A stretch of 10,830 bases of DNA from DATEPR01 sp036503065 (lineage in GTDB: Bacteria > Actinomycetota > Actinomycetes > Mycobacteriales > Pseudonocardiaceae): NCBI GenBank assembly GCA_036503065.1, contig DASXXM010000459.1, positions 1-10,830 on the forward strand, given 5' to 3'. Below are positions 1 to 6,510 of the stretch, piece after piece; positions within the stretch are counted from its first letter, which is position 1; each line of letters begins with the position of its first letter. The position numbers and the translations under genes were made by a program. The notes beneath the pieces were generated by a model. It was not told where the DNA came from, ran no database searches, and saw only the letters and a program-made list of their open reading frames with translations.

Positions 1-482
1 ACCACCCTGGCTCCGGCGAACATCCCCAGCAGGCTTCCGGTGTAGGAGCCGGGAAACTCCCAGCCGCAACCTGCGCAGGCCAGCGCCGCGTACCGGTAGG
101 CTCGGTACGCTGGCGAAGCCTCGTCGTACTCAGACGCGTCGAACCAGCGCATGAGTTCGCCCATCACGTTTCCGTACTCGGTGGTCGGCAGGCGTAGCGC
201 GATGCGCTGCTGTGCGGGCACCGCGGCGAAGAACTCCGCGCTCCGCGCCACCGGCGCGAAGCGGGTTCCACCCGCCACGACGTACCCGTCGGCCACCACC
301 AGCCTCGGCGGGCGCGGAACCGTTGACGGCAGTGGCACCGGGGCGGAACGGCGCGCCGCGATGGCAGGCGCCGCAGGCCGGTTGTCGCCGTGAGAGCGCC
401 GGAACACCGCCGCCAGCCGTCCAGTGATGCGACCCACTGCCACCTCCATGATCTCCGCCAGGCTGGATCTGACGACCACCAT
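1..482 (-). CDS. Hypothetical protein, C-terminal end cut by window edge
   Basis: This open frame runs about 160 codons on the minus strand and leaves the left edge without a stop. I do not recognise the family. An in-frame TGA lies a few codons upstream of the chosen ATG at 482 (MVVVRSSLAE), so the start must be at or after it; ATG 449 (MEVAVGR) is the alternative. A GGGCGGG stretch just before ATG 482 could serve as ribosome binding site. The N-terminal third is rich in Ala, Pro and Arg and looks unstructured. The visible later part is more conserved-looking, with LRLPTTEYGNVMGELMRWF followed by an acidic/Tyr patch (ASEYDEASPAYRAYRYAAL) and CAGCGWEF, which holds a CxxC pair. No signal peptide or membrane segment is evident. 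It lies downstream of the stress-protein gene on the same strand with a 138-base gap, so co-transcription is possible but unproven. Confidence 0.6.
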   Translation of the reverse strand, partial: MVVVRSSLAEIMEVAVGRITGRLAAVFRRSHGDNRPAAPAIAARRSAPVPLPSTVPRPPRLVVADGYVVAGGTRFAPVARSAEFFAAVPAQQRIALRLPTTEYGNVMGELMRWFDASEYDEASPAYRAYRYAALACAGCGWEFPGSYTGSLLGMFAGARV

Positions 483-540
483 CCCGCCCGCATCGAGCGT
501 GCCGCCGGGTTGCCGTCACGGATCGTAGGGCCGCCCGGCC

Positions 541-552
541 GGGACCGGTCCC
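541..552. promoter_or_regulatory. Perfect 12-bp palindrome in intergenic gap
   Basis: GGGACCGGTCCC is a perfect inverted repeat in the 138-base gap between the stress-protein gene and the partial gene, 59 bases upstream of the latter's start. It has the GGGAC/GTCCC half-sites of the mycobacterial DosR box, but they are separated by 2 bases rather than 4, so a DosR-type site is not claimed. It could be an operator for the downstream gene or a chance palindrome in GC-rich DNA. Confidence 0.25.
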
Positions 553-620
553 CAGCGCCGCCAGGTCGCGACCGCGTCAGGAACGTCCAGTTCAGCCGGG
601 TCGCGTCAGACTCGGACCGG

Positions 621-1505
621 TCAGCGCACGCCGGCGGCCTGCGGGACGCAATCCTTGCGCACCACCGCGATCGGCCCTCGAATGCTGCGCAACAGGGCCT
701 GACTGACCGATCCGGACAGCAGCCCGGCAGCCACTCCACGGCCGCGTGAGCCGACGACGAGCAGTCGACAGCCGGCCGACCGGGCGGTCAGGATCGGCAC
801 CGGCTCGCCGATCGCGAAGTCCAGGTCGATTTCCACCTTCGGGTACTGGGTGGCCAGGGCGGCCATCGAGTCCGCGGTGCGCCACCGGTGCTTTTCCTGC
901 TCGTCCGGGTCGCGGCCGGCCGATGCCGGCATCACGTGCACCGCCCGTACGCCGACCCGGTGGCGATCGGCGAGATCGAACGCGAACGCGAGCGCGGCAT
1001 GGGACACCGAGGTGCCGTCAACGCCGACCGCGACCGGCGCGTCGAACGCGACCGACTCCGGTGCCACCCGCACCGCGACCACCGGGCACCGGCTGCGCAC
1101 CGCGAGCGTGCCGCACACCGAGCCGAAGACCAGTTCCGCGAACAGACCGGAGCCCTCGCTACCCAACACCACCATGGTCGCCGTCTCGGCCTGCCGGCAC
1201 AGCACACCGACCGGGCTGCCCGGCTCGATGTGCGTGATCACCTCGATGTCCGGCGCGATCCGGTGCACCACGTCGGCCGTGTCCGCCACCAGTCGGCGCG
1301 GGTCGGCCTGGCGGACGGCCAGTTCCATCGCCGGCACGATGCCGGGGTCGATCACGGCGACCGCGTACCGGTCGGCCTCGCCGTGCACCAGGGCGAGTGG
1401 CAACCCGGCCGCCTGCGCCTCGTGGGCGGCCCATTCCACGGCGAGCGCACTCTGGGCGCCCTCGTCGATGCCGACGACGATCCGGTCGCGCCGCTGCGTG
1501 TCCAC
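621..1505 (-). CDS. Tandem-domain universal stress protein (UspA family)
   Basis: This is a 294-residue cytoplasmic protein with two UspA domains, the usual length for actinobacterial two-domain forms. Domain 1 spans about residues 7-147 and domain 2 about 155-284. Each begins with a beta strand and an Asp (VVGID, D14; VGVDG, D163). Each carries the ATP-binding motif G-x2-G-x9-G-S: G115/G118/G128-S129 and G252/G255/G265-S266. It is therefore expected to bind ATP. Such proteins are linked in actinobacteria to hypoxia, stationary-phase and redox stress, but no specific reaction is known. The start is GTG at 1505, with GAGGTG 7 bases upstream. It is read divergently from the PAP2-like gene across a 144-base gap. 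Family assignment is secure; the physiological role is inferred only from the family. Confidence 0.95.
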   Translation of the reverse strand: MDTQRRDRIVVGIDEGAQSALAVEWAAHEAQAAGLPLALVHGEADRYAVAVIDPGIVPAMELAVRQADPRRLVADTADVVHRIAPDIEVITHIEPGSPVGVLCRQAETATMVVLGSEGSGLFAELVFGSVCGTLAVRSRCPVVAVRVAPESVAFDAPVAVGVDGTSVSHAALAFAFDLADRHRVGVRAVHVMPASAGRDPDEQEKHRWRTADSMAALATQYPKVEIDLDFAIGEPVPILTARSAGCRLLVVGSRGRGVAAGLLSGSVSQALLRSIRGPIAVVRKDCVPQAAGVR

Positions 1506-1649
1506 GCTTCACCTCGCTGGCCGGCAGGCCCGTCGGCCCACACAGGTCTATCGGTATTCGCATACTGTGCCGCGCCCGCGCCGCCGACACCAGTCGACCG
1601 GTGCCTGCTTGGGCGGATTGGGCCGGTACGTCGTGGTACGAATGGGCGG

Positions 1650-2246
1650 GTGACCACCACCAACCCCCCGTCGCGGGCCGCTTCGATCGTTACCGAGGTG
1701 TGTTCGCCCGCCGTCGTGGTGGTCCTGCTGCCGCTGGCCGTCGCCTGGCACGCCACCGGGCACCAGTTCGGCGCCACCGTGCTGTGGGGTCTGGTGGTCG
1801 CGGTGTTCTCCAGTGTTCTGCCGATGGCGTTCATCGTGCGCGGCGCGCGGCTGGGGCGGTGGGACGGCCACCACGTGCGCAATCGCGACGGCAGGACGGT
1901 GCCGTTGCTGCTGTGCCTCGCCTCGACAGCGCTCGGCCTGGCCATTCTGCTGTTCGGTCAGGCGCCACGGGACGTGACAGCGCTGGACGTGGCGATGTTG
2001 GTGACATTGTTCGCCTGCGCCATTGTCACCCGCTGGTGGAAGATTTCCCTGCATTCGGCGGTGGCCGGCGGTGCGGTTGCGATGGTGGTCCTGCTGTACG
2101 GGCCGCTCCTGCTGCTGTTGACACCTTTTGTCGTGCTCATCGGGTGGTCCAGGGTTGCGGTGGGAGACCACACGGTGGGTCAGGTGATCGCCGGCGCGCT
2201 GATCGGGCCAATTCTGGGTGGCGCTGTCTTTTTACTGGTCCGCTGA
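1650..2246 (+). CDS. PAP2-like membrane protein, degenerate phosphatase motifs
   Basis: This encodes a 198-residue polytopic membrane protein with hydrophobic stretches near residues 20-35, 43-63, 85-103, 112-127, 137-165 and 178-196. The C-terminal half carries recognisable but divergent phosphatidic-acid-phosphatase (PAP2) motifs: KISLHS at 131-136 in place of PSGH, and SRVAVGDHTVGQ at 167-178 matching SRxxxxxHxxxD with the last Asp replaced by Gln. The family dephosphorylates lipid phosphates such as phosphatidate or polyprenyl diphosphates. S167/R168/H174 are kept, but no clear KxxxxxxRP motif 1 is seen, so activity is uncertain. The start is GTG at 1650, with only weak Shine-Dalgarno support; the frame stays open far upstream, but that part overlaps the opposite stress gene and is unlikely to be coding. 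Leu195 uses the rare TTA codon. Confidence 0.72.
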   Translation: MTTTNPPSRAASIVTEVCSPAVVVVLLPLAVAWHATGHQFGATVLWGLVVAVFSSVLPMAFIVRGARLGRWDGHHVRNRDGRTVPLLLCLASTALGLAILLFGQAPRDVTALDVAMLVTLFACAIVTRWWKISLHSAVAGGAVAMVVLLYGPLLLLLTPFVVLIGWSRVAVGDHTVGQVIAGALIGPILGGAVFLLVR

Positions 2247-2356
2247 CCTTCAAAATGGCATGAACTGGTCAGTTGCGTAACGGTGCGGGATTCTGGCCGA
2301 TGGTTCCTGTGGACCTTGCGGGTTGGCCGCCTGGTTGGACCGATGGGGGCATCGCC

Positions 2357-3220
2357 ATGGGCACGCTGCGGCGTACCGCACTGGTACTCGGTGCGAGCGG
2401 TGAACTCGGTGCCGAGATCGCCAGAAGACTGATCGGGCTCAGCTCGACGCTGTTCGTGCACGGAATGGTCGAGGAAGAACTGACCGAATTGTGCGCCGAG
2501 CTGGCCGCGGTGGACGAGCGCTGCCAGGTGGTGCCGGTGCCGGCGGACTTCGCCAGCCTGCCGGCCACCCGGGAGCTGATCCGCCGGTGCACCCGCACCA
2601 CGGATGAGGTGGACTTCGTGGTGAACGCGGTCGACCTGCTGCCGCCGCGCGTGCGCACGGTCACCGAGGACGGCAACGAGCTCACCTGGCAGGTCAACTA
2701 CCTTGGTCCGGCGCTGGTGGCGCTGGGGCTGATGCCGTTGGTGCGCAACAGTTCGGTGGGCCGAATCGTGCACGTGGTGCGCGACCAGCACCGCTTCGGC
2801 GTACCGAAGACCACCGAGCTGGGCGGCGGCCGCCGCTACTATCCGGCCTGGTCGTACACCGAGGCGAAGCTGGCCGTGATGATGCTCAGCCAGACCATGG
2901 CCGCCAAGCTGCGCGGCACCGGCTGCCGCAGCCTCACGATCCAACCGGCCGGCATGGAGATGGGTGCCGCGCCCGGCCCGCTGTCGCGTGGCCTGATGGT
3001 CGACGCGGTGTTGTACGCGTGCACCAGCGGCGCCGTGCTCAACGGCGCCTATCTGCGCGGCAGGCGGGCACACCAACTGCCGCGTGCCGCCGCGAGTGCC
3101 GCGGCCCAGCAACGGTTGTGGCGGGCGACATGCCGGACGTTGTCGCTGGACCTGCGCACCGGCTGGCCGTTGCGCCCGCAGGACTTCGCCGACCAGACAC
3201 TGATGACCCGCGAAGTTTAG
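2357..3220 (+). CDS. Short-chain dehydrogenase/reductase-like protein
   Basis: This is a 287-residue protein with an N-terminal Rossmann fold typical of SDR oxidoreductases, closest in layout to the retinol-dehydrogenase/protochlorophyllide-reductase-like group. The cofactor motif GASGELG is at residues 12-18, an Asn-Ala motif (NAV) at 90-92, the structural Asn in WQVNYLG at N114, and the catalytic YTEAK at Y167/K171. Where most SDRs have the catalytic Ser (usual form GRIVNVSS), this protein reads GRIVHVVR (135-142), so the Ser is missing and activity is doubtful. Residues after about 240 form an Arg/Ala-rich tail. ATG 2357 is chosen because GGGGGC lies about 7 bases upstream and the glycine motif follows at the usual distance; ATG 2300 and TTG 2273 are in-frame alternatives. 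The substrate is unknown. Confidence 0.83.
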   Translation: MGTLRRTALVLGASGELGAEIARRLIGLSSTLFVHGMVEEELTELCAELAAVDERCQVVPVPADFASLPATRELIRRCTRTTDEVDFVVNAVDLLPPRVRTVTEDGNELTWQVNYLGPALVALGLMPLVRNSSVGRIVHVVRDQHRFGVPKTTELGGGRRYYPAWSYTEAKLAVMMLSQTMAAKLRGTGCRSLTIQPAGMEMGAAPGPLSRGLMVDAVLYACTSGAVLNGAYLRGRRAHQLPRAAASAAAQQRLWRATCRTLSLDLRTGWPLRPQDFADQTLMTREV

Positions 3221-3801
3221 GACTCCCGGGCGAAGACGGCGGCCAGTTCGGCCGGATCGTCGGGCAGTCCGGAGCCGACGCCGACGGCCAGCGCGCCGGC
3301 CGCCAGATAGTCGCCGACCTGTCCGGCCGCGATGCCACCGGTCGGAATGAGTTGCGCGCCAGGCAACACAGCCAGCAGTGACCGAATGAACGCGGGGCCA
3401 CCCACATGCGCCGGAAACACCTTGGCCGGCCCGAACTCCGCGGCGGCCGCGATTTCGGCCGGCGTGAATCCGCCTTCCACGAACGGCGTGCCGGCCGCGG
3501 CAACGCGGACCGCCGGGCTCGGATAGGGCGAAACCAGGAACGCGGCACCGCGGTCGATCGCGATATCGGCCTGGGCCGCGGTGGTGACCGTGCCCATCCC
3601 GATCAGCGCCTGTCCGGCCGCCAGTCGGACGCAGTCGCCCAGCGCTGCCGGCCAGTCCGGGATGGTCGTGGTCAGTTCGATCACCCGACAGCCGGCCGCG
3701 AGCAACGCGCCGAACCTGGCGACGGCGGCCGCCGGGTCGGGCTCGCGCAACACCGGCAGGACACGCTGGGCCGCGAGCGCGGTCGTGAGTTCCGTGGTCA
3801 T
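3217..3801 (-). CDS. KDPG/KHG-family class I aldolase
   Basis: This is a 194-residue TIM-barrel aldolase of the 2-keto-3-deoxy-6-phosphogluconate / 4-hydroxy-2-oxoglutarate aldolase family, near the normal length. Family members cleave 2-oxo-4-hydroxyacids to pyruvate and an aldehyde through a Schiff base. Visible landmarks are RVLPVLR (13-19), the catalytic Glu in ELTT (E42), GMGTV (67-71), FLVSP (87-91), the PTGGI phosphate/carboxylate loop in the C-terminal third, and the Schiff-base Lys in AKVFPA (K126). The substrate-binding Arg four residues after the Glu in E. coli Eda (motif EVTLR) is Thr46 here, so the substrate may not be KDPG. ATG 3801 was chosen over ATG 3837 because it gives the normal family N-terminus. 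It lies 41 bases downstream of the aminotransferase gene, so the two probably form an operon. Its stop overlaps the opposing dehydrogenase stop. Confidence 0.88.
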   Translation of the reverse strand: MTTELTTALAAQRVLPVLREPDPAAAVARFGALLAAGCRVIELTTTIPDWPAALGDCVRLAAGQALIGMGTVTTAAQADIAIDRGAAFLVSPYPSPAVRVAAAGTPFVEGGFTPAEIAAAAEFGPAKVFPAHVGGPAFIRSLLAVLPGAQLIPTGGIAAGQVGDYLAAGALAVGVGSGLPDDPAELAAVFARES

Positions 3802-3842
3802 CTCGTTCCGTCGGCTTCGTTGCGGGGAATCTAGCATCGGAG

Positions 3843-5102
3843 CTACCCGGTCGGCCGGATCACGCGCCGGGCCGTGAGGTCGGCCAGTGCCGTGGCCAGG
3901 TGGGCCATGTCGGCCGCGATCCACGGCAGCGCAAGCGGTTGCGCGGCGGTCAGGCTGGCGATGCGCTGTTCGTCCGTCCGCCCGTACACCAGGCTGGTGG
4001 CCAGCCGGCAGCGCAACGCACGTGGGTCGTCACCGAACTCCACACCGGCCAGCACGCCGATGCCGTACCGGTCCAACAGCAGATCCGCCAGCTGCGCCCC
4101 GGTGGCCAGGCCCAAACTGTCCCGATGAGCGGCGAAGTCCGGGTAGAGATAGAACGCGCCTTCCGGTGGCCGGCAGGAGATGCCGGCCTCGGTCAGCAGC
4201 CGGTGCACGTGCGCGGCGACCGTGCCGTGCAGGCGTCGGCCGGCCGCGATCCGCTCGGTCACGTCGGGTGGTTCGGCCAGCGCCGCGGCCGCGACCCGTT
4301 GCATCGGGCCTGCCAGGCTCGACCAGACCTCGCTGGCCACGCCGATCAGGTCGGCGCGTGCCGTGCGCAGTTCCGTTGGCACGCGGGTGAAGCCGATCCG
4401 GTAGCCGCCCAGTGCCAGGTTCTTGCTCAGGCCGCTGGTGATCACGGTCCGATCCGGCAGGAGTTCGGCCGGGCTGTGGAAGTCCGACGGTGTCCGGCAC
4501 AGGTCACGGTAGATCTCGTCTGAGACGACTACGATCCCGTGTCGCTCGGCGATCCGGCACACCTCGGCGAGCAGGTCGCGGGTGGGCAGCGTGCCGGTCG
4601 GGTTGTCCGGCACGGTGAGCACCAGGATGCCGGGGCGCAAACCGGCGGCCCGCGCGTCGGCGAGCGCGCTGACGAGCCGGTCCGGATCGGGCACGCCACC
4701 GGCTCGCGCCGGGATCGGCACGCCGATCACGTGCTTGCCGACCAACGCCGCCTGTGCCGCGTAGCTGACCCAGGACGGCACCGGCAGCACCACGTCGCCG
4801 GGCAACACCGCCAGCAGCGCGAACAGCAGTGCCTTGCTGCCCGGCGCCAGCACGATCTGGTCCGGATCGGTCGGCAGGCCCCGTCGCTCGAAGTAGCCGG
4901 CAGCGGCGGCCCGGGCCGCCGGTATGCCCGTCACCGGCCCGTAGTCGTTGTGCCGCACCGAATCCGCGAGTACCGCGGCCAGTGACGGCAGGACGGGCAG
5001 GCCGGCTTCGCCGAACGCGAGATGAAGCACCGGCTCGCCTGCGGCCCTGCGGGACTGGAGGCGCTCGTTGACGGCCAGGGTCGCGGAATGGCGGATCGCC
5101 AT
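3843..5102 (-). CDS. PLP-dependent class I/II aminotransferase
   Basis: This encodes a 419-residue fold-type I aminotransferase, which moves an amino group between an amino acid and a 2-oxoacid. Seen in order are a substrate-side segment HNDYGPVTGIP (51-61), the small-domain start LAPGSKALLFAL (85-96), NPTG (167-170), the cofactor Asp/Tyr in SDEIYRD (D195, Y198), the Schiff-base Lys in SGLSKNLALGGYRIG (K227, R235), and the carboxylate-binding Arg region LRCRLATS (probably R366). The tail of about 40 residues is Ala-rich. ATG 5102 has a strong AGGAG 7 bases upstream. It is the first gene of the aminotransferase-aldolase operon, divergent from the RpiR-type regulator. Context suggests it supplies a hydroxylated oxoacid to the aldolase, for example from 4-hydroxyglutamate or homoserine, but this is inference; the exact substrate cannot be read from the sequence. 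Confidence 0.92.
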   Translation of the reverse strand: MAIRHSATLAVNERLQSRRAAGEPVLHLAFGEAGLPVLPSLAAVLADSVRHNDYGPVTGIPAARAAAAGYFERRGLPTDPDQIVLAPGSKALLFALLAVLPGDVVLPVPSWVSYAAQAALVGKHVIGVPIPARAGGVPDPDRLVSALADARAAGLRPGILVLTVPDNPTGTLPTRDLLAEVCRIAERHGIVVVSDEIYRDLCRTPSDFHSPAELLPDRTVITSGLSKNLALGGYRIGFTRVPTELRTARADLIGVASEVWSSLAGPMQRVAAAALAEPPDVTERIAAGRRLHGTVAAHVHRLLTEAGISCRPPEGAFYLYPDFAAHRDSLGLATGAQLADLLLDRYGIGVLAGVEFGDDPRALRCRLATSLVYGRTDEQRIASLTAAQPLALPWIAADMAHLATALADLTARRVIRPTG

Positions 5103-5125
5103 GCTCAGCTCCTGATGCTGGAGTT

Positions 5126-5199
5126 AGTTGCATATCGACGCTAGCATGCAAGTCAAGTTGCACTCGGATGTCCGGAACCGGACGCAACTCCAGTTGCGT
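5126..5199. promoter_or_regulatory. Divergent control region with repeated TTGCA half-sites (putative RpiR operators)
   Basis: The 139-base gap between the aminotransferase and regulator starts holds repeated half-sites. TTGCA is at 5128-5132, TGCAA at 5147-5151, TTGCA at 5158-5162, and a near-variant inverted repeat ACGCAACT-CC-AGTTGCGT at 5182-5199 (8-bp arms). The pairs TTGCAT(5128)/ATGCAA(5146) and TGCAA(5147)-N6-TTGCA(5158) are themselves inverted. A second short repeat, TCCGG-AA-CCGGA, lies at 5171-5182. On the minus strand TTGACT (5156-5151) is 16 bases from TATGCA (5134-5129) and could be a weak promoter for the aminotransferase operon that overlaps these sites. Binding of the adjacent regulator is inferred from position and symmetry. 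Confidence 0.55.
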
Positions 5200-5241
5200 G
5201 CCGCGGGTACCGTGGAGTGCCGACGAAAGAATCGAGGCGTC

Positions 5242-6150
5242 ATGGCGGTACCGCCGCGCAACTACCCGGAGCTCAGGGCCGAGTTACAGGCCAGGATGCC
5301 GGCGTTGGCCGCCGGGCAGCGTCGCATCGCGCGGGTCCTGCTGGCCGATCCGGAGGCGACTGCGTTCCGCAGCATCGGCGAGACCGCCAAGATCGCCGAG
5401 GTGCACGAATCGTCGCTGGTCCGGTTCGCCGCATCCCTTGGCCTGTCAGGCTATCCGGCGTTGGTGAAGCTGTGCCGGCAGCAGCTGGCCGAACAGGCGC
5501 AGCTGGTCCGCCGCTTCGAGCAGGCCGCCGAACTCACCGAGACCGAGGAACTGCTCGGCGCCGCAGTCGAACACGACCAGCAGAACATCGCCCGCACGTT
5601 CGCCCGCCTGGACCCGGCGAGCTGGGCGCGCGCCGTCGACTTACTCGCCGACGCCGACCACGTGCACGTGTTGGGGCTACGCAAGTGTTTCACCGTGGCG
5701 TACCTGCTGTCCTACCTACTGCGCCTCGTCCGCCCGAGGGTCCACCAACTCACCCCGGCCACCAGCATGATCGCCGACGAACTACGTGACCTGTCGCCCG
5801 ACGACGTGTTCGTCGCGATGTCCATTCACCGCTACACCGCCGACACCGTGCGCGCACTCGCCGAGGCGAAGGCCCGGGGCCTGCACACGATCGCGCTGAC
5901 CGACAATGCGGCATCCCCGCTCGTGCCGTACGCCGACGTGACCTGTTACGTGGAAACCGGCGGCGTGACGGTCCTGCGGTCGCTGTCCGCCTTCGTGTCG
6001 CTGGTGCAGGTACTCGCCACGGGCGTGGCATTGCGATGCGGCACCGGCAGCCGCTCGGAACTGCAACTCGACGAGCAACTCCTGTCCGCCTTCGATGTCT
6101 ACTTCGACGAGGACGCGGCCGTGCCGACCCGACACCCGGCAACCGGTTGA
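5242..6150 (+). CDS. MurR/RpiR-family transcriptional regulator (HTH + SIS)
   Basis: This is a 302-residue regulator. The N-terminal RpiR helix-turn-helix covers roughly residues 8-80, with the core SIGETAKIAEVHESSLVRFA at 44-63. A sugar-isomerase (SIS) ligand domain covers roughly 128-268; it includes VHVLGLRKCFTVAYLL and the phosphosugar-loop-like MSIHRYTADTV (193-203), then TIALTDNAASPL. In this family the SIS domain binds a phosphosugar or related metabolite and changes DNA binding. ATG 5242 was chosen because GAGG lies about 5 bases before it and the N-terminus fits the family; the frame is open further upstream, but that part crosses the operator-like repeats. Divergent placement beside the aminotransferase-aldolase operon makes it the likely local regulator. 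Leu15 and Leu134 are encoded by TTA, a rare codon in such genomes. Confidence 0.93.
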   Translation: MAVPPRNYPELRAELQARMPALAAGQRRIARVLLADPEATAFRSIGETAKIAEVHESSLVRFAASLGLSGYPALVKLCRQQLAEQAQLVRRFEQAAELTETEELLGAAVEHDQQNIARTFARLDPASWARAVDLLADADHVHVLGLRKCFTVAYLLSYLLRLVRPRVHQLTPATSMIADELRDLSPDDVFVAMSIHRYTADTVRALAEAKARGLHTIALTDNAASPLVPYADVTCYVETGGVTVLRSLSAFVSLVQVLATGVALRCGTGSRSELQLDEQLLSAFDVYFDEDAAVPTRHPATG

Positions 6151-6237
6151 GCCGCGAGATCGGCTGGTCCAGGGCCTTCGGGTTGCTGTCTGGTCGACCC
6201 GATGCTTCCATATTCCGTGAACGATGGATGGAGGAAA

Positions 6238-6510
6238 ATGGTCGACAAAATACCCGCTGTCCACTCCGTCATTGTGTCCAGGGAGGACGACCTGTGGGTC
6301 GCGGAGGTCGATGGCATCCCGGCAGGTGCTACCGACGTTGAGCGGTTCGAAGAACTACCCGATGCGGTACGCGATTTGATCTCGTCCCTTCTCGATACCG
6401 AACCCGACAGCTTCCGAATCGATTGGCACTACCGTCGGAGAAGTCTCACTCAGGCGGTCTCGGCAAGGGCGACTCGGATCGGCTCTCGCGAGCGAGACGA
6501 CCGGACGTGA
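6238..6510 (+). CDS. Small HicB-like protein, first gene of the deaminase cassette
   Basis: This is a 90-residue protein. Residues 8-64 (VIVSREDDLWVAEVDG through DSFRIDWHY) match the short beta-rich HicB-like fold seen in many small actinobacterial proteins: a strand, a 'W-V-A-E-V' strand, a helix (ELPDAVRDLISSLL), and a final strand. I see no HicA-like toxin gene next to it. Many actinobacterial relatives carry a further helical, DNA-binding-like C-terminus; here only a basic tail of about 25 residues follows, so it may be shortened. ATG 6238 is preceded by GGAGG with 3-base spacing; ATG 6202 is an in-frame alternative with no clear ribosome binding site. The TGA stop overlaps the next gene's GTG start (GTGA), indicating translational coupling with the deaminase. 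Its role there is unknown; it could be a regulator, antitoxin or accessory protein. Confidence 0.7.
   Translation: MVDKIPAVHSVIVSREDDLWVAEVDGIPAGATDVERFEELPDAVRDLISSLLDTEPDSFRIDWHYRRRSLTQAVSARATRIGSRERDDRT

Noticed and set aside
164..739. Minus-strand frame of 191 residues across the first gap
   Set aside because: It overlaps both the stress gene and the partial gene, has Arg/Trp/Ser-rich nonsense-like composition, and no recognisable motif.
928..939. Palindrome GATGCCGGCATC
   Set aside because: It lies inside the coding part of the universal stress gene and such GC palindromes are common by chance.
888..1649. Long open frame upstream of and in frame with the PAP2-like gene
   Set aside because: It lies mainly antisense to the clearly coding universal stress gene and its product is His/Arg/Asp-rich with no domain; only the part from GTG 1650 is credible.
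1506..1649. Possible divergent promoters between the stress and PAP2-like genes
   Set aside because: CATACT- and TATTCG-like hexamers are present but no -35 partner at proper spacing could be matched on either strand.
2273..2356. N-terminal extension of the SDR-like protein from TTG 2273 or ATG 2300
   Set aside because: No good ribosome binding site and the extra Trp/Gly/Pro-rich residues do not fit the SDR start; ATG 2357 is better placed.
3843..5102. Plus-strand open frames opposite the aminotransferase
   Set aside because: High-GC shadow frames with Arg/Pro/Ala-rich products; the minus-strand aminotransferase explains the whole stretch.
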